Below the pieces are notes generated by a model. The model had not been told where the DNA came from, did no database searches, and was given only the letters and a program-made list of their open reading frames with translations. Shown in pieces: positions 23,506-34,093 of a DNA stretch of 64,000 nt. Made by a program: the position numbers and the translations under genes. Location of the stretch: positions 153,457,741-153,521,740 of the forward strand of contig CM041465.1 of the NCBI GenBank assembly GCA_023213395.1, given 5' to 3'. The stretch comes from Cycas panzhihuaensis (taxonomy: Eukaryota; Cycadophyta). Numbering within the stretch: position 1 is the stretch's first letter; each line of letters starts with the position of its first letter.

Positions 23506-24354
23506 ATGGACATACACAGAGATAGGAAAAATGGTAAGCTATGGTTATCACAGCAGAAATATATAGAGAAGGTGATAACTAGGTTTGGTATGGCAAATGT
23601 CAAACCAGTGAGTATCCCATTGGCTTCCCACTTCAAGCTTACTTTGAATATGAGTCCTATTAGTGAAGAAGAAAAGGCTTATATGTCTCGTGTTCTTTAT
23701 GTCAATGCGATAGGAAGTTTGATGTATGCCATGGTATGTACAAGGCTTGATATTTCATATGCAGTTGGTGTAGTTAGCAAGTTTATGGCAAATCTAGGGA
23801 AAGAACATTGGGCTACAGTGAAATGGGTGCTTCGGTATTTGAGAGGCACAAGTGACTACTGCATCACCTTTAGAGGTATAGGTAATAAGGTTTGTGGATG
23901 TGTTGATTTAGACTTTGCAAGAGATTTAGACAAAAGAAGGTCTACTTCAAGTTATGTTTTCACTCTTACAAATGGTCCAGTTAGTTGGATGTCCAAATTA
24001 CAGAGTACAATTGCACTATCAACCATGAAAGCTGAATATATTGCTGCAGCATATACTTGTAAAGAAGTAATCTAGTTATAGGGTCTATTAGTTGAGCTTA
24101 GAAGGAGAGAGGAAAATGTAAAGGTATTTTATGACAGTCAAAGTACCATTTACTTAGCTAAGAATTTGGCTTATCATAGTAGAATAAAGCATATTGCTCT
24201 TAAGTACCATTTTGTTAGACAGGTTATGGAAGTAGGTGGAGTGGCACTTGAGAAGATTCACACCAATCAGAATTATATTGATATATTCACAGAACCAGTA
24301 CTAGTAGAGAAGTTCAAATGGTGTTTAACTTCTTTTGGCTTGCAGAAAAGATAA
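23506..24354 (+). pseudogene. RT connection and RNase H of the nested copia
   Basis: The block 23506-24075 is open and carries NGKLWLSQQKYIEKV, then the RNase H segments CVDLDFA, KRRSTSSYVF and SWMSKLQSTIALSTMKAEYIA. The family motif is T-E-A-E-Y, so one Glu is Lys here. Two stops (24073-24075 and 24079-24081) replace Trp and Gln. The last open part (24166-24354) ends the polyprotein shortly before the polypurine tract. Confidence 0.92.
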
Positions 24355-24390
24355 TGAAGGGTCCAGGAAAGGTACTGGGTAAATTGTTAT

Positions 24391-24402
24391 CAAGGTGAAG
24401 AT
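24391..24402 (+). other. Polypurine tract of the nested copia
   Basis: CAAGGTGAAGAT directly before the 3' LTR, the usual place and base composition for the plus-strand primer of TNT1-like elements. Confidence 0.8.
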
Positions 24403-25047
24403 TATTGGGTATTGTGATAACAATCATTTAAGGCTAAAATTTTGGCATGATTTCGGCGTGGTTTCCCCCCAATCTTTCTCGGGGGCTTCCAAGGGGGACG
24501 GGAGCCCCCCTTGGTCGGGGAGGTGCAAGGGGTGTGGAACGCCCTCTACTAAGAGGGGGTTCAGGGGCGATAGCCCCTAACCCAAAAAATTAGCCCTATA
24601 AACTTTATTAAAATGTAAAGAGAATCAAGGTCGTTTAATACAAATACCCTAGATTCTACGGTTAAGATTCATGCCTTGGATGTCCCTCTCATGTAGTCTA
24701 TTTTAGGGATTTTCTTATTATGTTGTAATGTAATGTAATGTACTATGATGAGGGCAGTGGCTGGTTATTGTTCCTGAGAGTACTCTACTACTGAGATATA
24801 CTGTTTCTCCATTCTACAGCAATAAAGATTAATACCTTTCCTGTGTGGATATTTCCTTAGCACACTGCTAGGGTTTTACCACGTTATATCAGGTGCATAT
24901 TTGATGTTTAGCTTGTATATTGATGTTATTGTATTATCTCTGATTTTAGAACTTGCATGTTAAATCTTAGTTTCAATTCCTGTAATTAGTTGCAAAATAG
25001 TTTAGATCTTGTGGTGGTTTAAAGTTTATGACCTTGTATTCTCAACA
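24403..25047 (+). repeat. 3' LTR of the nested copia
   Basis: A 645-bp copy of the 5' LTR. Its first bases are TATTGGG (G to A at the second position) and it ends CTCAACA. The G-rich block is shorter than in the 5' copy. The CAATA duplication follows at 25048-25052. Confidence 0.95.
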
Positions 25048-25052
25048 CAATA

Positions 25053-25921
25053 TAGCCTTCATAAAATGGAGGAGGTCATGAAAACACCTCATAAAGTTAA
25101 GATTCATTTTATTATGACCTTCTTAAGAGAGAGTAGGGCCTTAATTCCACTCTTGAAGGGATGAGCTATATTAAAATAGTTGATGAACTCATCCACAAGT
25201 TATTATAAAGAATGGATAGAATAGGCAGGAAGACAGTAAAACTATTTAAGGGCATCTCCATGTAAAGAGCAAGGGCATAACTTCATCAAGATATGGTCGT
25301 AAGCCTAATAGTTAATATATTCCATGGAAAAACTCTTAATATGTTCAGTTAGATCTTGTGATGAGGTGCCACCGTTGGGCACCTGAGGAAGGTGAGGTAG
25401 TAGGTTAGTCCTGAGTACCTCAATCGATAGTGGGATGAACCTATAATCAATGAAAGGATGAACCCTTAGTTAAGCTAGGGGGTCAACCAAAGGCATGGAA
25501 GGAGCTAGATATAGATACTTGATCCCTCCTTAAGGAGTTTGAGTTTATGAGGGATATAAATTTCCACTTGCTTAGTGAGAAGGATCCGTTCTTATTTGAG
25601 GGAAGCTTAAATAGGATGAAGGTAGGTAAAACAGGCCCACTCCATCCTAAGGGTACGCCCATTATTAAGAGGACATATGAGAATAAGGGTCTTAAGGAGG
25701 GACAGATCCCCCTTGAGAAGGTATCATATACGGGGTTAAACATAAAGATGAAGAAGATCGGTGAGGTATGGGGTTTTGTTTATATGGTCCACCTATTAGA
25801 GGTGTGACTCCATAAGGGTGTAGAAAATCCACCCCATAAATCAAAAGAGGATTTTTGTTTTCATACCCATAGAGCTATGATGTGTACATAGAATCACGTC
25901 TATAGGATGATAATTACACTC
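25053..25921 (-). pseudogene. gag 5' half of element A
   Basis: This is the part of A gag upstream (in sense) of the copia insertion. The segment next to the insertion matches B around 46510-46660 (the D-E-F-I-N-Y-F and Y-D-F-V-R-R-F block of retrotransposon Gag), and the part up to 25900 follows the poorly conserved N-terminal gag of B. Many stops are present. A plus-strand open frame at 25547-25807 is only a shadow. Confidence 0.6.
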
Positions 25922-25942
25922 AATAAAGATCAGGGTAATCAG
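25922..25942 (-). other. Primer-binding-site region of element A (decayed)
   Basis: On the minus strand this reads CTGATTACCCTGATCTTTA, aligned with CTGATAACCATACTGGGGA in B and TTGGTGACCATACTGGGGA in C. It directly follows the LTR end. The tRNA was not identified. Confidence 0.5.
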
Positions 25943-27090
25943 TGGTATATACTAGAATGGGAATGTCATCCTATAAGTGGAGGAAACACCCGTACAGGGC
26001 ATTTGCGCATCGAAACGCAAGTTCGAGACCCATGAATGGCACACGACTTCCTTAAGGTAGTTTAATTCTTTTGGCTTGAAGGACAAGACACATATAATGT
26101 ATCTTGGATAACCCTAAAAGACAAGGTCCCCCCACCCTTGGATGGCTAGAAGGAAAAGGAAAGACCCACGAAGAAAAGGAGTTCCTATGGGAAAGGAATG
26201 TGGTATAAACATGATAGGCATATATGAACGAAAAATGAGTGCGACGCAAGCATAAATAGACCTCCCTAGGCCGACTAATTTAAGGCAGATCTAAGTGGAA
26301 GAAGTAACGATGAAAGAGAAATCCTTGCCGCTATGCAAGCGAATGGGGCCCAAGCACCAGCAAGGATGGTGAAGGTTGTGTGTGTTAGTTGGGTATGTGA
26401 AGTATAGGAAAGAGATGATAAAAAGTGATATCATGTGTGCTCACAAAAGAGACTATGAACTATGCTCCCTCTCTCTCTTTTTATTTTTGACAATAAAAGA
26501 CAAAGAAAGAAACAAACATTTTATGCACACTCAAACATGCACACTAAGGTGATACCCAACTAATGGATGCTTGTAGTTTAGGTAAGAGAAAAAGGAGAGG
26601 TGCAATTCCTATTATGTCCTCTTTCCTATAAAGTCAACCGTGCAGCATACATATACAAGATGAATGCATGTAGATTGATTTGTTACCCTTTTCCTTTTAT
26701 GTGACTTATTATGTAAGAGCGTATGCCTAATAAAAGCAAAAATAGGAAGGACTATGTGAAAAGATGTGATGCATACCCGAGAAGTGGCATGGCCAATGGA
26801 GAAGTTTCACTCGTGTGCCATGTACGTCCTCTCATCTTTACTTAATACGCAGTCATCGTTGAAGTGGAGATGGAGTGGGGCTTCCTTACCTTCCCCGTGT
26901 GAAAAGAAAAACAAAATGGAAAAGACAAAAGGAAGCTAATAATTATGAAAGAAAGTGGGAAAATGAAGAAAGGAAAGAGAGCAAGGGCTTACTTGGACTG
27001 AAGCATTCTTTCCCTTCGTAAGTGCTGTTGCAAAACCTACAACCACAAAGATCTTCGCCCTACCGAGAGGGGCTTCCAACACACAGAGCT

Positions 27091-27754
<664 letters not shown>

Positions 27755-28815
27755 CAACAACATAAAAGTAAAGTACTGAAGTATAGTGTTTAAAGTTAGT
27801 TAATCCACCACCAAAAATGACACTACAAGTCCTCAAGGAAAGCACCAACACATGCCGAGTAAGAAGAGGTTACCCTCGGAATGGCTAGCCCTATGTCAAA
27901 TGCACCTCCACAATGCCCTAAGGTGTAGGGTACAGTGAGATAAGATAGCCTATGGACATTATGTGAGAAAGAGAATAAATGTTGTAAAGTTTACGAACGT
28001 TACCTATGTTACAAACATGCTATGGGCAACAAGTTTCAACGTAGGCTATATCAAAGCTAAGAATGGGTATGAGGTACTATTTCGGGCTGAAACAGGTGCC
28101 TAAAATAGAGCGTGAAGGCCTGAGATCATCACAACAAGAGTTGCACACGCTGATAGCCAGTGCAAGCCCAATCCCAAGGACTCCCGGGTAGTCCAGGGAA
28201 GGCACAAGTAAGGGAGAGGGAGGAGGAGAAGGGGATTGTCCTTGAGGAGAAGGCCTAGTGGGAATAGTTTCCACCTTGCTTCCTTTCACACCCTCCTTAT
28301 GAACCCTCTCCTGCAGCCTCCTTGGAAAAAACCAGGGGAGGAATGAGGGATGGCGAGATTATATGAAATAGTAAATGGGAGAAATTGCTTCCCTATATAG
28401 CAAAACATAAGGAAAAGAATTATATGCTTAAAGAACTTACTTTTGTAAGGTAACCTAAGGCAAAAGAGTGAAGCAATGATGAGGAATACCTACTAGGCTA
28501 TATGGGGAGTAGGTCTGCTCCTGTAGACAGTGAAAGGTAGTAGGTTTGGAGAGCTTATAGCGTGTCTCTTAGTTGCAGGAGGAAGACCCTTACTGAAAGC
28601 TGAAAGAGGAGTATGGAGGCCACACCTAGGTGTGGATCCTTGCTCGGAGGCATTGGTTGAAGAGTTTACTACTATGAACCAGTGTTAGAACAGGCAAATC
28701 TCAGGCTAGTGCATTATAAACTCAGATGTGTAGGCATTTCTGTAGAGCATTCCTGTGAGAAGAGGAGAAGAGAGCATGAAGAGGTAATGGAAGAGATGGA
28801 AAAATGAGGATTTTT

Positions 28816-28830
28816 GGGCTTTATACCCAA
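28816..28830 (-). promoter_or_regulatory. Putative LTR TATA box (A/D LTR)
   Basis: The minus strand reads GGGTATAAAGCCC about 690 bp from the LTR start. The same place in the B LTRs reads GGTATTTAAGTC (36198-36210 and 50350-50361), and in C GGCATTTAAGTCC (51426-51437). Shared position and AT core suggest the U3 promoter of the family. Confidence 0.5.
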
Positions 28831-30109
28831 CCCTAGCCCTAAACGAGCGATTAGGGTTAGGTTGGGGCTATGTTGGCAACTAATACATGTGGCAATTCTG
28901 TGAAAAATATGAGAATTATCATGGTGGATTAAAAATATAGTGATAAACAGTTACACCACAGTGAACTTCACGGTACCGTGGCAAACTTCACGGTACCACT
29001 AAATTTGTAGTGGTGCGAGACTAGATTGTAAGAAAAAGAGAAATAAGATTTTGGGGGCCCTAGAAGAGGGTATCCTAGGCTTAGGAGGGGTTGGTCCTCC
29101 TGTCCAAGTGGCTGAGGATAGTCCAGGTGAGAAAATGGGCTAAACTGGATAGGGCACCGAGAGGTAGGGCTTCCAAAAAATGCTAAAGATGGGTATAAAA
29201 TACCCATGACAAAGGTGTGAGTAGATCACACAAGTTGGTTGAAGCTTGAGGTGACGTGGAGGTGATGTGAAGGATTACAGAGAGCCATGGGGATGCATGC
29301 CTCACAAAGAAGCAAGTCCCGTAGGTCATCATAGGCTAGGGGCATGCGGCATGATCAAGCAAGATGCATAATCAACCATGAAAATAAGTCAATTAAACAT
29401 GCAATCCAAACAATACTTCAATCTACAATCTCTAAAGTGACTAAGATGGGAGAGAAAAGCATACTCATGCTTACCTGAGTTGATTCATGCATACCCAATC
29501 CCAGTAGTTGGGAAACACTACCTCCTTGGTAGTAGAGCCTCACTGCTTGGAAGCACAAAATGATGGTGAATGCTAACAATAACACTATCATTAACATATG
29601 TATATATAATAATCATAATCATGACAAGATCTAAGGGTGCCGGCGAGTGTCATGGCAGAACGTGTGGATATAGGAATGAGAGTGGAGACAACATAGGGGT
29701 TACCTACGTGCCACTTTAGAGTCGACTGGAAATCGTAGCGGATGAGGAGCATGCCTCCATCGTAGGAGTGCAAAGGAAAGATATGATGATAACAAGAAAA
29801 GAGTGAATGAACAAACCTAATGGTTGTTATAATTTAACCTCATTGGCAGCTAGCTTTTGGAGGTATGAACAGATTGCAAGGTGAGGTGCAAGATGACCAA
29901 AGACTTGGGCACTTGGGCAATTGTACAAGTCTCTCAAAGGGGTCATTTAGAAGAGGTAGGCGATGCTCAAGGATGAAGTGAACAAGGTTGTCTACCTCAA
30001 TATTGAGGGCTCGAGGAATATGTCAGATGTCGATAGATGGAAAACAAGGCAATATGGACCTAGCAATCGAGGCAAGGGCTCTCAAGCATGGGCATTGCAC
30101 CTGGTTAAC

Positions 30110-30523
30110 CTAGGTGAGATGGGACACCATAACTTGGGAGTCGTAAAAGAGAATGATAGGCCCATGGTGGAAACGAGGTGCATTAGTGAGAGCCTCAATA
30201 ACAGTCGTATACTCAGCTTCGTTATTAGTGTCCTCAGGGAGGGAGATTCCAAAATATAGGAAATCATATATGGATGGGTCATAGAGAATCCATATGGCAA
30301 TGGAAGGGCCAGGGTTGCCGCGACTTCCGCCATTGGTAAAGATGAGAAGTACCATAAACAGAAGAATAAGTGTCTCAGTAGATGAAATTGGCAAAATCAA
30401 TGGTGTTGAGGGGACATGATGATATGGAGTAACCATGAAAGACACAAATAGTGGGTGACGAAGGCCATGAAGGGCAGGAGGACCTGATAGTGAGGCTACC
30501 CAAGGGGGGAGTAGACTATCCAA
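30110..30523 (-). pseudogene. Second (archaeal-type) RNase H of copy D
   Basis: The open frame carries the domain from near residue 58 on: LLIFTNGGSRGNPGPS, then T-N-N-E-A-E-Y, then Y-D-S-Q-V-M-V-S-H-L. In B the first motif is F-T-D-G, so here the first catalytic Asp is Asn (GAT to AAT). Glu and the third acidic residue are kept. The frame stops before the last Asp, which in B is in N-T-E-A-D-S. The leading 57 residues do not look like RNase H. Extra RNase H domains of this kind are known from Tat-like plant retrotransposons, where they take over from a degenerate first RNase H. Confidence 0.85.
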
Positions 30524-30912
30524 CCACTAGGAGAGAGTAGGCGATGAAAAGGCCATTCTGGGGTGGAAAAGGCTGCTTAAGGAAGTAAAAGTCAGTCCCA
30601 AATAGAGGGGGCTCTCCCTTTTGGAGCCCTAGAGACATGAATAGGTAGTAAAAATGGATCCAGGACGGTGAAACGAGCCAAACGAGTATAAACTTGGGTA
30701 TATACGGAGTTGGCACACAAAACAATATAGAAGGAGCCTCATGAAAGTAAACGAATAGGCACCATAAATACACCTATGAAGATAAGTGAGATGGATACTG
30801 CAGGGGCGAAATAGGAGCCTGGGCTAGAAGGCAATGATGATCAGAGATCAAGGATAGCCCTGAGGGCTGTCACGACGATAGAAATGGAGGAAGTACCCGT
30901 CGAGCCCCCTGC

Positions 30913-30922
30913 CTATATAAGG
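30913..30922 (+). promoter_or_regulatory. TATA box of the antisense gene in D
   Basis: CTATATAAGG on the plus strand, matched by TTATATAAGG at 38212-38221 in B, each followed about 25 bp later by a conserved GATTCATTTTCA. It lies about 680 bp before the PMD start region and on the same strand, so it is the best candidate promoter for that gene. Confidence 0.6.
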
Positions 30923-31324
30923 AAACTCGATGAAAATGGGATTCATTTTCATGGGCTCACAAATGATTCAGATCCCCTCCCTTACATAGCAAAGTGCTTC
31001 CTGACTTTGGAGAGATGCAGGAGGAGATTTGACCATTAGATCGAGACGTAGAGGTAACCAGCAGGACTAGAGAGGTGAGATGGTGGTGGTGAGATCGAAT
31101 TCAGTGCGTGGATCATCTAAATCCAACCCCATTTCGCACTTTAAATTCCGTTATTTTTTGTTATTTTTTGAAGTAATTTTTGGCCCCTTAAGGGAAAATG
31201 GTGATCTCATGGAGTCCAAATTGGACCTAGCGGGAGGGGGGATTGGGGCATTAGGCAGCCCTGTTCCTAATGGGTCAGAGCAAGGCCCACCAAGGAACAA
31301 AATTTTAAGTTTTTGGGCAGGAAA

Positions 31325-31343
31325 CCCCCCTTTTTTGGGGGGG
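31325..31343 (+). repeat. C6-T6-G7 perfect hairpin in the antisense leader (D)
   Basis: Six C, six T and seven G in a row can fold into a short GC stem with a T loop in the antisense transcript. B has six C, four T and seven G at 38625-38641. It lies between the TATA box and the PMD start. Confidence 0.7.
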
Positions 31344-31589
31344 TGATATTTGCACCGCGACGAAGATCACGGTACCATGATCTTTACCATGGAGCCCCGA
31401 TCGCAGCAGGACCCACACTAAACTCCGTAGTACTATGAAGTTTAGCGCGGTGCAAAGATAAACTAGCTGAAAATAAAAGACAGCCCAAAGGAGAGCCAAA
31501 TCTCGATATGAGAGGGGGAAGAGGTAGTCCTAAGGGACGATGGAGAGGATTTAGACAGGTTTTGACTAGTTTCTGGGTATTTTGCAGGC

Positions 31590-33560
31590 AGTTATTGCAG
31601 TAGATAATCACGAGAACATAGGGATGTTTATATTGAGTTTTGTGGAGATGATATCCCATGGGGATAAACATGTCTTAGCATGATGTGGCCTACTAAAGGT
31701 CACACAGACACTACAGTTTATGTCAGACCAACACCTCCTGGTAGACATAGTTTCGCATTAGGACAGGAGGAGACATGTATTCCATCTTCCGGGATGTGAC
31801 AGTCACACCAGGGGACATCAGGAGTGTCCTCGGAGTGCCAGCAACAGGATGGCTAGCATCACTAGGGGCGTTGCCTAGTAATGAGGTAATGTATAGGGAG
31901 GCAGCTACATTTTTTACTAGTCAGGATAGATGGGAGAGGAGAGGGATACCCCTATAGATAATGGTTATGTCCAGAGTTTCTCGTGTGAGAAAGTTGATCA
32001 CTTTGTGCATTTTATTCCAGATATCCTAGAAACAAAATTATAGAGATATACTCAGCGGATGGATGGACATAGTGCAGAGATGTGAGGTCGGGAAGAGGCT
32101 GGATTAGGCCACTCTGATAGCGGCTAACCTAGTCACAAAGTTAGATGCTATCAAGGTGGCAGGGCGAGGTAGAATTTCGTACAGCATATTACTGCAGTGC
32201 TGGTTCTTCAACCACTTCGAGGTAGTGGTGCCAGTGGGAGGATTGCACCCCATTTCGAAGTAGGCTCCTATGGTCCACAGGTGGTAGACTCGATTTAGAG
32301 GAATCGAGGATCAAACCCACATTCGTCAATCGGTGGAGGCTACATCATTGGACCTCCTCACTATGGCAGACTATATTTCTGATCCATATCGAGGGATGAG
32401 GTGGAGCAGTGATGACGAGGCAGGCAGAGTAGGAATCGCCCCTGGGGATGATGACAATGGCGATGGAGATGACAAAGGTGACGGGGCAGGATCGTCTAAA
32501 GCAGCAGATGGAGAGGTAGGACCCTTTGGAGCCACGGGAGGAGAGGTGGGTCTGTCAAGAGCTGTAGAGGGAGAGGCAGGACCATCTAGAGCTGCAGAGG
32601 GAGAGGTAGGTCCATCTGGAGCTGCAGAGGGAGTCAGGGGCCCACAGACACGAGCTCGTCAACTGAGGATTGTAGGGAGGTCCAGGGTAGTAGCAACACC
32701 CATAGAGGGGGGTGGAGATGCCCCAGTAGTAGAGCCGGTCATTGAGGTGGTACCAGAGTAGGAGGAGGTACCAAGAGCTAGTGGAGCACATGGGGAGGAG
32801 GCCATCATCAGAGTTGAGGAGCCAGCGGCCCCAACAGGTGAGACGCTACCTTTTCCTATCATCTTTTAATTTCCAGATGCTTAGTTGTTTGATTTTAGTT
32901 TAATATATAGCTCCATGTACTAACACATGGCATGTTGGACTTCACAAGAGTAGTTGAGATCTAGAGGTTGGTGGAGGCCATAGTCTGAGAGATGTTCCCC
33001 CGAGCCTACGTAGAGGGGCAGCCTCCCATCTAGGCAAGAGAGGAGCCTAGATTGGCAGGAGCCCACACAACAGCGTTCACCCCATTAGTTAGGGTGAGGG
33101 ACATATGGATCACAGAGTCCCAGGAGCATGAGGCACGCATGGGATGACTCTAGGGTGATCTGGACGAGACTTGAGACGAGAGGGATACCCTACGAGGTCG
33201 GGTGTAAGTGCTGAAGGTACAGGTAGGTGTAGGTAGAGATGCAGAGAGCCAGATCAGGGTGGCAGTGCTAGAGGATCATCTCTGAGAGATGGAGGAGAGA
33301 TTCTAGAGTATGGAGGAGAGACTCTAGGGTGTGGAGAGTGAGCGGGATCGTATCTAGGCAAGATACGATCAACTGGTGGATCAGGTAGCCTCGAGATCAT
33401 CACAGAGCTGAACATATTCTCACACAATGATAATGACCCTGAGGAGGCCTCGAGACGAGGGGAGTAAGGCGGGGAGCTCCCTGAGATGCAGATGGAGTCT
33501 GGGAGGGATGTGGTCCCTAAGAGAAAGATCACACCGATCGGGAGATGATACCCCAGGAGC
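31590..33560 (+). pseudogene. Antisense PMD-like gene in D (near-complete, few breaks)
   Basis: The best-preserved frame is phase-consistent over 31775-31957 and 32333-32761. It reads V-D-N-H-E-N-I-G at about 31606, then HLLVDIV, RRRHVFHLP, DVTVTPGDIRSVLGVPATG and AATFFTSQDRWERRGIPL, all matching the plant mobile domain (PF10536; family pattern HTFHLPVGEMTVTLEDV). A second block (32180-32400) has LLQCWFFNHF and D-Y-I-S-D-P-Y. It is followed by an acidic repeat tail with GE-GPS-AAEG units, an intron-like gap (32838-32948), and a coiled-coil end containing GVESERDRI and ARYDQLVDQVASRSS. Breaks are a few stops, mostly at W or Q codons, and a missing residue after HLP. Function in the element is unknown; PMD proteins are linked to silencing in Arabidopsis (MAIN, MAIL1). 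Confidence 0.7.
32838..32948 (+). other. Putative intron in the antisense PMD gene (D)
   Basis: AG/GTGAGA donor at 32838, a TACTAAC branch-type sequence near 32908 and an AAG acceptor at 32948 give a 111-bp intron. B has an intron of 110 bp at the same place. The exact acceptor in D is uncertain by one or two bases. Confidence 0.55.
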
Positions 33561-34093
33561 GGGGCAACAGTAGAGTAGAGTAGGGTAGTTTTAATTTGAC
33601 AAGAAAAGTAGCAGACCTCTAGGGAGTCACCATATGTAGCCACATAATTGTACTCCTCCCTGCAAGGATTCTGGCTTCCCACAGATGATGTACCATACCG
33701 TTTATATGATATGACACATGATGATTATTTTATGTATATAGACAGGGCCATTGATAACCCATTTGATATATGATGATGTATATGTGACACATGATGGATG
33801 ATGTATATTTATATTTATGTATGTATATGTATGAGGATGCATGGATGCATGAAGAGGGATATGTTATGATGTTTCTGATTGATTATTGTGTGATTTGTGC
33901 TATGATATTTATTTGAGTTACATATACTTCCTTTCATGCAAGGTCATATTCCTAGTAGAGGCATACACAATCACCAAGAGTAGCGGCAATAGACGTATGG
34001 TGAGGCTAGGAGATAGGGTAGCACATGTGCCCACGTAGGAGCATAGCAGAATATACAAAGGAAGCACTAATAATGAGGGAGTAACAACACTCT
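33561..34093. other. Spacer of copy D
   Basis: Non-coding, with ATGATG-rich and TATATG-rich sequence. Homologous to 40791-41216 in B. The last five bases (ACTCT, 34089-34093) are the candidate target duplication of B. Confidence 0.5.

Larger units (their letters stand above)
19717..25047 (+). mobile_element. Nested Ty1/copia element (Tork/TNT1-like)
   Basis: A complete 5331-bp element inserted into the gag of element A. It has LTRs of 642 and 645 bp with TGTTG/CAACA termini, a Met-type primer site, one gag-protease-integrase-RT-RNase H polyprotein in the copia order (integrase before RT), a polypurine tract and a 5-bp target duplication. The polyprotein has two frameshifts (near 21030 and 21680) and at least a dozen stops, so it is dead. 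The LTRs differ at roughly one base in ten by eye, mostly C/T and G/A transitions. The insertion splits the A gag between 19711 and 25053. Confidence 0.95.
29518..34093 (-). mobile_element. Copy D: 3' third of a Tat-like element
   Basis: Contents in minus-strand sense: the spacer after integrase, the antisense PMD gene, the second RNase H, and the polypurine tract (29518-29530, CCAAGGAGGTAG on the minus strand) leading into the LTR at 29517. It ends at 34093, where the 3' LTR of B starts. The sequence just below 34093 (AGGAGCATAGCAGAATATAC and what follows) matches B around 41150-41215, so D originally continued into integrase and was interrupted by B. The remainder of D should lie beyond B and C. 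Confidence 0.8.
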
